Assembly (NCBI RefSeq): GCF_963676685.1
Contig: NC_092353.1
Span: 10,937,734 to 11,001,733, forward strand
DNA length: 64,000 bases
Direction of reading: 5' to 3'
DNA from: Mytilus edulis
Lineage: Eukaryota > Mollusca > Bivalvia > Mytilida > Mytilidae
Under the pieces are notes generated by a model. The model did no database searches. It was not told the DNA's origin and worked only from the letters and a program-made list of their open reading frames with translations. The position numbers were made by a program, and so were the translations under genes. Below, one piece after another: positions 24,674-35,900 of the stretch (its first letter is position 1; each line of letters begins with the position of its first letter).

Positions 24674-25324
24674 GGTATGGAGCCAGATATTGTGGTAGAA
24701 ATGCTAAAAGGACTGGATGACAAAGACATAGTAATTTCACAGGTTGTAGGTGATGACGACTCTACTGGTTTTGATAGGGCAAAAGTATTAATGCCAAGTT
24801 CCTCAATGGTCAAAATCAGTGACAAAAACCATATAAAACACAATATAATAAAAAAAGTAAATGATTTAAAGTCAAAGCATAGAGAGTTGTCAGGGATGGT
24901 TGCAGAATCAATAGTTAAGAATGTATCATATATATTGGAACAGAATATTGGTAATCCTGAAGGAATTGAAAAAGGTTTTCATGCCACAGTCAACCATACG
25001 TATGGTGACCACCAATACTGCACAGAAAATTGGTGTGGATATTTGAAAAACAAACAAAACCATGTCCACTCAAACCTTCCTTATGGAAAAGATTTATCTT
25101 CCGCATCACTTAAATCAGACCTAGAAAAGCTATTTATAAAGCAGATGGTACCACAGTCGGACAAATTATCCCAATTAGGGTCTTCACAGGCAAATGAGAG
25201 CGTTAACAATATAATAGCTTTAAAAGCTCCAAAAACTAAACATTTTTCCTCATCTTCCAGCCTTAACTACAGAGTCAGCTCTGCTGTACTGCAAAAGAAC
25301 GAGGGATATCATTACATTTCAGAG
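24674..25324 (+). CDS. Largest intact transposase exon (exon 5)
   Basis: 217 codons, open throughout, bounded by TCTTAG and a GTAATA donor, and in phase 0 at both ends. It carries the second conserved Asp block (VVGDDDSTGFDRAKVL), SDKNHIKHNIIKK, NIGNPEGIEKGFHATV, the GDHQYCTENWCGY Cys/His cluster, HSNLPYGKDL and the QANESVNNIIALKAPK block. These are the most conserved parts of the transposase family. As the longest uninterrupted exon it shows that the coding part is not very old. Confidence 0.8.
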
Positions 25325-26537
25325 GTAATAAAATTATTTAAATCCTGTATTTTATTCAGTTCTAGCACATTTGAAGATATCTTCTTACAGGAGTTGATGC
25401 CTTTAATTTTTTTTTCATCTTAACCCTTTTCATCATCTTTGAGGAAACTAAACCTAAATTAAAGTTGATAGAGAGTACCTTTGGTTAGTAAAAATAGTTC
25501 AACCAATATTATCTTAAATTATGTTAAAATGGAGGAATTTTCAATTATAAAAGTTATTGCCCTTGAAATACTTACTTTTTCAACAAATAAACATAATTAA
25601 CAAGATCCACACAGATTTGTTGGCTGGGCTGAAATTGTCAACTGAACCTTATCTCCATACAATAATTATTTTTTCTGAATAATGATAAAATTTGTCAAAA
25701 TCTATACAAATTACAGAACTTTTTCAAATATCAAGTTTAGAAAAAAAAGCCATATCAAGTACAGCTAAGGCATCATTAAAATTGATTACCAATATAGTTC
25801 ACACAACATTATAAGCAGTCAGCCCATCATATGATGCTTTATAATGTGCATATTATCTAAACCGTATTCATGTTTACACTATATAATAATTTTGTAAGTA
25901 GTATAAAGTAATCATATTGACAAGAAACAAAATATTCTGTTTGGTGTCTTGTACTTATATTGACACATATGTATGATGTGAGTATGGATTACCTTTCTTT
26001 AATTTTAGTTAAATACATCTATAGGACTATCACCAGGAAATGAGACAATACGAAGGGGTTCAAAGCTTAACCTGCAGAGATCGAAGAAGAAAGCAAAGAC
26101 CCAAAGTAAGGAATGGAAGAAGAAGAGAATATTTTTGAAAAAAAAGAGCCAAAAGAACAGTATTGTCTGAAACGAAGGAAGTAACAACATACCAAATTTC
26201 AATCGGTAATTTAAGAAAGATTTCAACACATATAAAAATGTTTAAGAATATTTACATTTTAATTATCAACCAAAGTTAAAGCCATGTTGATATAGGCAAT
26301 TATTAACAATCTATGACCTTCAACAATGAGAAAAACTTAAACATTACAGTCTGCTATGAAAGGCCTTGACCTGAAAAATATGAAAACATTAAACTACAGG
26401 GTCATATGCATGCCACGTGTGAAATACATTCCTAACATTCTGGTGATAAGAGTATGAAGAAAGAAGCATTTTGAAAAAAATCTGATTCTTTTAAAATCAA
26501 TATACATTTATAGTATGAAATTTGCTTTTAAAACCAG

Positions 26538-27765
26538 GTTTACAGATTGATCAGAAGAAAGATGACATAGAAAATATACCAGATATGCCAGATGATAGCC
26601 ACCAAGTTGTAACTACTGATGCATCATTTGTGGTTTTTGATTTGGAGACGACTGGTCTCAGTAAGTAGAAAGCCCAGAAATCATACCATTGGCCTGACTA
26701 AAAGGAGACATTCTCAATAGTTCTTTATGCTTATCTGTAGGTCAACATTTATTGTCAAATGATATGTCCAGATTCCCTTTTAATGAAAATCAGTCATTTT
26801 AAAATATAGTTTTGAGTAAATAAGTTTTTCAACGTAGAACTAGTAGGGAAATAACACTTCTTACATTTGATTGTATATTCATGACTTAATATTGCAGTTT
26901 TAGAACTTATGATGAATGAATTTCAATGCTTTAAAAGAAAATCTGAAATTAAAAACTGTTTCTTATTCTAAATTTTTTTTTCAGGTAGATATTCAGATAT
27001 TACTCAAATTGCAGCTTGTAATGTAGACAGAATATTCAGTCGTTATATTTTCCCTAACCAGCCTATATCAGCAGAAGCCTCTAGAATTAATGGATTAACT
27101 GTAGTTGGTAATAAGATGTATCACAATGGTTCATTGATTCCTTACAAACTACCCCATGAAGGATTGACTGACTTTTTAAGTTATATATCCGAATTTAACC
27201 TATATTAATAGGACATAACATTAAAAGATTTGATTGCCATGTTTTATTTAATACATTGTTCTCTCTAAATATGTGGAATGAATTTTCTTCCAAAATATCT
27301 TGTTTTATAGATTCTTTGAATTTGTTTAAACAGGTTGTTCCTGGTTTAGCATCATACAGTCAGTCTTTTTTAGTTAATAACTTACTAGGACAAGAGTATG
27401 AGTCACATAATGCTGTCCATGATGCAAGATTATTGCTTAAACTAATAACTGACAAGGGAAATATTTCAAATTACCTTGATGATTTAGCTTTTTCACCAAA
27501 CTATCCTGACCAGTACCACTTGCATTTGTGCAATTTGAAAACATATTCCAAAGTAATAAAGGAAAAAGTAATTTCAAAAGCTATGGCACTGAAAGCAGCT
27601 AAATCAAATCTGAAATTATGCCATTTGAAAATGTCTATAGATAGAGGTGGTAAAATGGGGCTAATAGCATTACTGTCAGAAAAGTCAGTTAAAACAGGAG
27701 ATGTCAGAGTGACAAAAAACAAGAAAATATTACAAAGAATATTTGATTACTTTGAAAAACAATGA
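26538..27765 (+). CDS. DEDDh 3'-5' exonuclease module (exons 7-8)
   Basis: Exon 7 (26538-26660) ends in VVFDLETTGLS, exonuclease motif I with its Asp and Glu. Exon 8 (26985-27765) continues RYSDITQIAA, then GHNIKRFDCH (motif II Asp), then HNAVHDARLLLKL (motif III, His four residues before Asp). That is the DnaQ/TREX-like DEDDh arrangement that cleaves DNA or RNA from the 3' end with two metal ions. A one-base shift near 27190-27202 separates motif I from motifs II-III. About 75 basic C-terminal residues follow. The role beside a transposase, perhaps end processing or repair of excision sites, is inference. Confidence 0.75.
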
Positions 27766-27770
27766 ATTTT

Positions 27771-28825
27771 TACTTGGCCTACATCCACTTTTAGTACAGA
27801 CATACATGTAAATGAGAATTTTTGATATAACAATGTATGAATGTGAATGTAGAATTCTTTGCTTGGCCTACATCAAATATTAGTACATGTAACATAATGT
27901 TAGATATGACAATGTATGAATGTGTATGTGGAGTTTTTTACTTGGCCTACATCAAATATTAGTACATGTATCATAATGTTAGATATGACAATGAATGAAT
28001 GCATATGTGGAGTTTTTTACTTGGCCTACATCAAATATTAGTACATGTATCATAATGTTAGATATGACAATGAATGAATGCATATGTGGAGTTTTTTACT
28101 TGGCCTACATCAAATATTAGTACATGTATCATAATGTTAGATATGACAATGAATGAATGCATATGTGGAGTTTTTTACTTGGCCTACATCAAATATTAGT
28201 ACATGTATCATAATGTTAGATATGACAATCAATGAATGCATATGTGGAGTTTTTTACTTGGCCTACATCAAGTATTAGTACATGTATCATAATGTTAGAT
28301 ATGAAAATGTATGAATGTGCATACATGAAGAGTTTTTTACTTGGTCTAAAACAAATATTAGTACATGTATCATAATGTTAGATATGACAATGTGTTAAGG
28401 CATATGTAGAGTTTTTTACTTTGCCTACATCAATTATTAGAACACTTATCTTAATATTAGATATGACAATGTATGAATGTATATTTAGAGTTTTTTACTT
28501 GGCCTATATCAATTATTAGTACATGTATCATAATGTTAGATATGACCATGTATGAATGCGTATACATGAAGAATTCTGTACTTGGCCTACATCAATTATT
28601 AGTACATGTATGACAATATTCGATACATCAAATATTAGTAAATGTATCATAATGTTAGATATGACAACGTATGAATGTATATGCATGAAGAGTTTTTTTA
28701 CTTTTTTACTAAAACAAGTATTAGTACATGTATCATAATGTTAGATATGAAAATGTATGAATGTGTATACATGAAGAATTCTGTACTTGGCCTACATCAA
28801 TTATTAGTACATGTATGACAATGTT
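27771..28825. repeat. 79-bp minisatellite, about 13 units
   Basis: Units share TTACTTGGCCTACATCAAAT and AGTACATGTATCATAATGTT. The central copies at 27940, 28019, 28098 and 28177 repeat at exactly 79 bp and are nearly identical; outer copies are diverged. The array starts six bases after the exonuclease stop codon, so it would form any 3' UTR. Scattered decayed units continue to about 29110. Confidence 0.9.
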
Positions 28826-28829
28826 CGAT

Positions 28830-30560
28830 ATGATTTTATAAGACAGGGAATATGATTTTTTTTAATTGGACTGCATTACTAAGAGATGATGATAAAAGAC
28901 AGATTAGATATGTTTTTTTTTTCTCTTAGTTATTGGTTTATGTAAGACATGTTAGAGAAGATTGATAAAAAAAGTGTATGTCGAGATTTTTTACTTTGTT
29001 TACATCAGTCATAAATACTAAATACTTGCATGACGAGGCAGATATGATGATATAAGACAGTGGATATAAGATAATTCTTTTGCTTGGCCTACATCAATTA
29101 TTTGGTTATATATAGGACAATATATGTACTATGGATAGTTATATAAGACTGTGTATATAATATTTTTTTCTAATTTTGCCTGTCATTAATTGCCTGTCCA
29201 TTGGCATTGTAGAATGTTGATATCAATTATTTCATTTGGCCTATATGTCCAGGTCTGTATTGTTAAAATGATTATAAAACTTATTTTTAAAATATTGTGA
29301 AATGTGTTAAGTAGATTTCTAACATGTATTTGATGCTGTATAAAATATTTAACTGGCTGGAGAAAATGTATACTGGTACATAAATAGATAATTTTGTTTA
29401 TTCTATACACAAACATGAATTTTTAAGGATTTTTTTGTTTTGTTATAAATGATAAAGAATATAATAGCACTACATACAGTGACTTTAATTCTAGGTACAG
29501 GATAATTAAAACAAATTTAATTCTCACACCACCTTTTAAGAAATAACTTATTCCAACTTTAACTGTTAATACATTGAATCATCATTGTCAGTCCTTTCTC
29601 CTGTAAATTGGAATTATATGCAGGTGTTTAATTTTTCAGCTACTAGTCTTTTTGTTTGGGCTTGGTAAATTTTTTAATGTAATATGATATTTACATGCTT
29701 TATCCAACATTGACAACTTACTTGTAGCATTTTGATAATGTTTAATTCATAAAAAAAATGCTACAGAACCATATACATTTTTTATTTTTATGTTTGTAGT
29801 TATACCATTGAGTACTAACAGTCTGTTGTCTACTTGGTCATATTTGTGTTGGACTACACCTGTGTTTATAGTACTGACAATAAAAAAAAATATCATTCTT
29901 TTTGCCTTATTCTATAGTTTCTTAATTCTTTAAAACAAGAGTGCAGACACACAAGTCAAGGTCAGATGAATCACGCCAGGCATACATGTACAGCTTAAAA
30001 TCCTTCCTACAACAAATAAAGTTGACCTACTGCTTACTGTTTAAGAAAAAACAGACCAAAAAACACAAAAACTTAACACTCAGCAATGAAACATGAAAAT
30101 GAGGCCAAGGTCAAATACAACCTGTGAGAATGACAGTACATATTACAAACATTCCATACTTATTGTCCAGTAAAAAATAGAGGATATAGATCTACATCAA
30201 TACAGACGCAAGTTATCAAAGAAACAAACGGCCAAGTACATGTAGTATTTCAATTATCAATTTGTAAATAAAACAAACATCTGTTAAATGGAATTTAGAT
30301 ACAAATAAAGATTACAAAAAAAAGATGAACCAAACAACAAGCAATCGATGCATGTTACGAAAAGATTTTATAACAGACTTGTTGATCTTAATAAATTCGT
30401 ACAAACTATAAAATATTGGACAACCAGAGTAATCTGTCACCAACAACAATACAGTAATGGTTCACTTTTTTAAATTGTTATTTGGATGGAGAGTTGTCTC
30501 ATTGGACTCACACTAGGTCTAAATGGAAACTGCTATCACTTTTTATTTAAAATAATAATA
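28830..30560. other. Non-coding, repeat debris
   Basis: No gene is supported. It holds decayed minisatellite units to 29110 and, around 29940-30260, a block with AATGAGGCCAAGGTCAAATA that resembles common bivalve repeats. Confidence 0.4.
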
Positions 30561-30564
30561 GTTA

Positions 30565-30770
30565 TTAAAGGTACCAGGATTATACTTTAGTACGCCAGAC
30601 GCGCGTTTCGTCTACACAAGACTCATCAGTGACGCTCATATCAAAATATGTATAGACTACAAAGTTAAAGAGCATAGAGGATCCAAAATTCAAACAAGTT
30701 GTGCCAAATACGGCTGGTAATCTATGCCTGAAATAAGAAAATCCTTAGTTTTTCGAAAAATTTAAACACT
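30565..30770 (+). repeat. Mussel dispersed repeat, 3'-truncated copy
   Basis: Left two thirds of the family at 11943-12283, from GGTACCAGGATTATA to TTTTTCGAAAAATTTAAAC, then replaced by other sequence. Confidence 0.8.
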
Positions 30771-30774
30771 TTTA

Positions 30775-31070
30775 ACTTTTTTTTCCTGAAAATGATAATT
30801 CTTAAAACAGGCTAGATTTCCACAATGATTACTCTGAAAATTTAGACACATTAAAAAATTCAGCCATTTGTAATAAATGATCAAGTATTTAACTTAAGGC
30901 GACAGTTGTTTACTGATGTTCTTAGGAAGTCTCGTCAGAAACTAAGGGTGCGTGGGAAAGGTTATTGTCTCCAGGTCTACATGTAATACATGTCATGCAA
31001 ATTCATATTCATTTATCTTTGGGAATAGGACACACGCGGTAGCATGCCGATAAGACGACTACTTTGCTAT
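30775..31070 (-). repeat. Dispersed repeat, shared with 4710-5060
   Basis: Second copy of the block at 4710-5060, sharing GCGACAGT-GTTTAC, TACATGTCATGCAAATTC and GATAAGACGAC. It follows directly on the truncated dispersed repeat. Confidence 0.5.
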
Positions 31071-31724
31071 TATTGTATTTTTTAAGGGCAATTATTCCTT
31101 CAAAAAGTTACCTGCCAATTTAGACGTTAATGAACAATTGGTGCAACTCAACGTTCTGATTATTTCTGGCCTTGTTTTATTTTTTCCTATTTATGACAGT
31201 TTTCAAAATGATAGACAATACTTGCATATTACCCCTATGATCTATTTCTAGCAATGTCGGTCATCTTGGTCGGCAGGTGGGAGTCATCGTGTACATTTCA
31301 AAACTAAATACCCCAACGATGTTTGCGACCAAGTTTGGTTAGATTTGGTCCTGTAGTTTCTGAGAAGACTATTGTAAAATTTAACGGACAAATACCATAA
31401 CATCTATTAAAGCTAAATGGATACATGTTTTATAAAGACAAGATATCACCAATATGTATATATGGTTAATTGATCTTTTCCAGAATTTACGGAGAAAAAT
31501 TCCACATAGTAGTTTAAAAAAAAAAGCAAAAGAAAAGCACGAAAGACTGATCAAGAACAGTTGAACAGATTAAGCAAGAAGTGAAAGATAACTTACAGAG
31601 AGGAGGTCTTAAAATAATGTATGTAACAAACGATATTTTGATAACATAAAACGTTTATACATAGATTTAATTCATCTCATATTCACTGAAAAGGTAAACT
31701 TTCAAGGCACATATGTTCCATAAC

Positions 31725-32175
31725 AAACAGTGTGGGAACGGACCTGTACGGTTATGTTATGTATTGCTCATTCAGGAGACTGTCAAGCGTGGCTCCGACA
31801 TTTGCAACAATAATAAGTTGCTTGATGAAAAGTTTGATGGGAAAATCAAAACCTTCTATATGCATCCAAACGTTTTCCTTAGAATGGTGGGGATCCGAGT
31901 AAATAGATCAAAACTGTCACATAGCAGCTATCAAAAATGTTAAATAAACATAAACAAAACCATTGTTACTACCAGAATTTTCACATGTACCTTTTCTGAT
32001 ATATAGTCTTACCTGTCAGAAAGTTTAAAAGTGCTTGTCCCAGTAGAAACCCAGATATATTCATTTTCTAAATGTCGTATCGTTGTTGCAAAAGTTGCAA
32101 CCCCAATTGACAGTCTCCCGAATGAACAAAACATTACATAACCGTACAGTTCCGTTCTCACACTGTGATAACAGG
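31725..32175. repeat. Inverted duplication of about 100 bp
   Basis: The plus strand at 31728-31830 (GACCTGTACGGTTATGTTAT, then GGAGACTGTCAA) matches the minus strand at about 32070-32170. Both arms translate to a similar Cys-bearing peptide of the form C-x-NG-x-VRLC-x-VL. The arms differ at many positions, so the duplication is old. Confidence 0.6.
32013..32064 (-). CDS. Possible signal-peptide first exon of an unplaced gene
   Basis: An ATG opens MNISGFLLGQALLNFLT, a good signal-peptide shape (short polar start, hydrophobic core), and is followed at once by a strong donor, CAG|GTAAGA, in phase 1. I found no partner exon further left. It may be the first exon of a decayed gene or chance. It lies 720 bases downstream of the ITAM paralog's stop codon, on the same strand. 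Confidence 0.3.
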
Positions 32176-32785
32176 TTCTCACAATAAAATGCACCGTTTC
32201 TATTCAAATTTAAACATCTTACGTTATACCTTTTATTGATTTGCAAAGACAAATGATGAAACCGGAACTTAGACACTAAAGAAAAACATAATAATAATGT
32301 TCAATTCTCTTTTTAAAAATATAAAACTCAGTCATTGTCATTTTGGTTTTTTGTTGAACTTTAGTGTTTATGATTTTCGAACAGGGTATACTATTGTTGC
32401 CTTTATTTAGTAAAAGTATATAAAAAAAAGGTCCGTCTCCTTTTGTATTTTTTTTTTTTTTTTATTCTTTAAACACCTGTTTGCTTTGCAAAACTAAGAA
32501 AAGGAGACAAGAATTTTATAAGATTTTCAAAAATTCCTTTTTAAACTATATGTAAATAAAAGAAATGTCGGGCTCATTGGTCAAATTTTTTATTGATACA
32601 ACATAAATAAAACTAGAAGAATTCGAATATCTGACACCAAAAAAAAAAACTACGAAAAAAAACAAAGGAAGGCGAATATTCTTTATATTAGTTTGTTTTG
32701 TTACGATACATTATTCCATTCAGAAGTCAAAATTATGAAGATTTAGGGTATTTATCTATGCAATAATAGTTTGCTTCTCTCTAAA

Positions 32786-32930
32786 TCAATTTAGATTGAT
32801 TTCATCATAATGTTCATTGGAAGCTTGATTATCAATGGCGCTGTAGTTTGTAAGTTCTCTCGCTCCACTCAAGTCGTGATAAATGGCACTTGACGCAACT
32901 GGAGTGTTACTTTTCTTTTTAAGCAGTTGT
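32786..32930 (-). CDS. Paralog A last exon, triple YxxL/I tail
   Basis: Acceptor ACATTTCAG; stop TGA at 32786-32788. The tail reads YHDL, eight residues (SGARELTN), YSAI, eight residues (DNQASNEH), YDEI. The SGARELTN spacer is identical in paralog B, whereas the exon's start and extreme end differ. Confidence 0.8.
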
Positions 32931-35900
32931 CTGAAATGTAATAACGTAGTATGAATAACTATAATCTCATCACCAGTGAGAAAAAAGTGAAAATACAAAA
33001 ATACTGAACTTAGAGGAAAATCAATTCGGAAAGTCCATAATCACATGGCAAAATCAAATAACAAAACGCATCAAAAACGAATGGACAAAAACTGTCATAT
33101 TCCTGACTTGGTACAGGCATTTTCAAATGTAGAAAATGGTGGATTAAACCTGGTTTTATAGCGCTAACCCTATCACTTTGATGACAGTCTCGTCAAATTC
33201 CGTTATATTTACTTTGATGTGTTAACTAAACAGACACAATAAATAAAATAGGCAAAATATGGGTACATCAGTCATCATCGTATAACAATTTTAAAAGGAA
33301 CAATTTAACAGAACACAAAAATATCTATCTACAAACACATTCATTGATTTGTGTGTGTGACGTCAGAAAATTTTATACATCACATAGATTTGTCGTTCAA
33401 TGTGCATACAAACAATTTTAAAATTTTACATAGGCAATGTTTGTTTCTGTGTGTGTAACATTGTTACGTTGTGTTTCCGTTGTGTCGTTTGTTTTCTCCT
33501 ATTTTTGAGTGTGAATTCACATTACTATAAGACGTGTCACGGTACTTTTCTATCCCAAATTCATGTATTTGGTTTTGATGTTATATTGGTTATTTTCATC
33601 GGATTTTGTCTAATGCTTAGTCCGTTGGTGTGTGTTACATTTTAATGTTGTGTCGTTGTTCTCCTCTAATATTTAATTCGTTTCCCTCAGTTTTAGTTTG
33701 TTACCCCGATTTTGTTTTTTGTCCATAGATTTATGAGTTTTGAACAGCGGTATACTACTGTTGCCTTTATTTAGCATATAGGGTTAAAAAATCAAAAGTA
33801 TGTAAGAATGAATTTCAGAAATAGACCGAGATTGAAAATAGTCCAAAAGTTATATATAGAATTTATAAGAATCCACAAATAGTTAATTCCACTACGCGAT
33901 TGAATGATTTTGACGTTTATGGTTCAACATATTTTGTAATTCGTAACAGAAATATATCATAATGACATAAAATAGAACAATAGCATACTGACGGGATCTT
34001 TTAAAGTACAGAGTCACGTTATAAGTCACGTTATCAAAATGAATGAAAGATTTGATAAGCATTGATAAACATTATTCAAAGTAATGCAAAATCTTGTGGA
34101 AACTTTACCTATGGTGGCGAAACTAATGCAGTTTTTCCAGTAATTGTTTTAATTTACGACTATAAATTATATCTATAAAACAAATGGCCGTTTTAATGAT
34201 GTTTTATGCCATGTTATGCTTTTCTATCTGTACTATTAAATGAGGAGACCTCATTTGGTGTGTCGCTTCTCTTCCTTCTACATAAGTATAAGTACCATGC
34301 ATAGCCGCATTTGCCATCCTTGCTTATGATTAATCCGTATGTGTTATTTTGGGAGGAAAACGAAAAAAAAAGACGTCCGGATATTTTTTTCGTCATTTGA
34401 CGGAATTTTAAGTCAGACTAACCTTCCGGTTTGCGTTTTTCTGTATACTTTGAACATACATGTACTATGAATAAAGTGTCCTTGCTATCTCATTTTTTAG
34501 TTTACTATCCACGGCGGTCAACGAGTTATTAGATAGAGATGTTCTACATAATAATATACCAATGACCGCCATAGACCGATTAGTAAACTGAGAATTTACA
34601 GTAATGAATGTTCTTAATATACAGATATACGCTAACATTATTGAAATTAATAAAATAAAAAGGGAATTTTGGAAAGTAAAGGAGGAGCCGGGCTAGAAAA
34701 ACATTGTCCTGTCCCAAAGTACCTTTTGATACCTTTTCTGAAATTCTTCTGACATAAAATCTTTTACAAAAATTCATCGGGTCACTAAATATATTAAATA
34801 GGGAGGGTATATATAATATACCAATGACCGCCGTGGATTTATTAGTGAACAGAGAATTGATAGTAAAAAGCAAATACACTTTATTTATAGTAATGAATGT
34901 TCATATTGAAATAAATAGAAAACAAAACAAATGGGAATTTGGGGAAAAAGGACGGGGTAAAAATATAATTATCCTGTCCAAAAGTACCCATGACTTTTGA
35001 TACATTTCATGAAATTCTTCATTTATTAAGTGTATTTCAAAAATTCATCCTACAACACTCTATATTTCTTTTAACCACGCGATTTTGCGGGTTTGTTCTA
35101 GTATTTTTGATACTATAATCTGCGCCGAAACAAAAACTACTCGAAACAAAGGTTGCAAACTTGAAGTCAGCCTTTATGGTTTTTTTTTAAGAATTAGGTT
35201 GACGATTAAAGAATATCTGTATCACAGATAATATTAAAAAGGAGATGTGGTACGGTTGTCAATGAAACAACTATTCACACAAGAGACCAAATGACACAGA
35301 AATTATTTATAGGTCATCATATGGCCTTCAACAATGAGTTAAACAAATATAGATATTTTCGAATTTCTGTCGTTACAATCACGTCTTTTTCCTTCAATCA
35401 TGACACCAATGTATGGGACTTATTGCCTAAGATTTCATTACGATAAGCATCACAATGATTACCAGATATAGCACCAGAAAAGAATTACTAATTTGAAAAA
35501 TAGAGACGTAAAATAAGGGGACGTTCATTTTTTTTTAGCCGAAGACAAACTGACGACACCATGACAAAACAACCGACAAAAAAACGACAAAAAGGACAAG
35601 TGAATCCACAATAAGCTTCATACAAAACTAAAGACAAGGAACATACCAAAAAGAAGAGGGTAATATTAGTTTCTCTGGAAGGTAAGTAGATGCTGCTCTA
35701 ATTCAAAACCCATCGTGTAAACCAAAGGCTAATTCTTTAAATTTTGACCAACTTACTTGACCTAATCAGAAATTTGTAAATTGAAATACTTTTTCATGAC
35801 AACAAATAGGCCAGACTGTTACTGTAGGAAGCAACGCAGACATGATCCTTCAATTGTTATCTTGTTTTCTTTTCCACGGTGGACAAAAATCTTCGTGACG

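Larger units (their letters stand above)
14034..27765 (+). pseudogene. Mutator-like transposase fused to DEDDh exonuclease, eight exons, frameshifted
   Basis: Exons: 14034-14606, 19372-19554, 20365-20457, 21002-21149, 24674-25324, 26009-26205, 26538-26660, 26985-27765. Every junction has GT/AG and the phases join, apart from four one-base shifts. In order the protein shows a Cys-rich segment (CIGCNKPLHLHDARGVRFYG), DVNTKIATG, MIHSGIGGTQLSNFLS, VSTDTCWQKKGSGRSYNSLS, a CKICGKAK knuckle, VVGDDDSTGFDRAK, and YGDHQYCTENWCGY. This matches the Mutator-like transposase family of marine invertebrates; the Asp of STDTCW and those of GDDDS are the likely catalytic pair. The last two exons add a DEDDh exonuclease: VVFDLETTGLS, GHNIKRFDCHVL, and HNAVHDARLL. 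Frameshifts lie at 14219-14225 (T7), 21126-21132 (A7), 26138-26145 (A8) and about 27190-27202. The true 5' start is uncertain. Confidence 0.75.

Noticed and set aside
32786-32930. Reading the tail motifs as ITIMs
   Set aside because: An ITIM needs Ile, Val, Leu or Ser two residues before Tyr; here the residues are mostly Ala, Thr or Glu, while the 8-residue spacing fits ITAM better.
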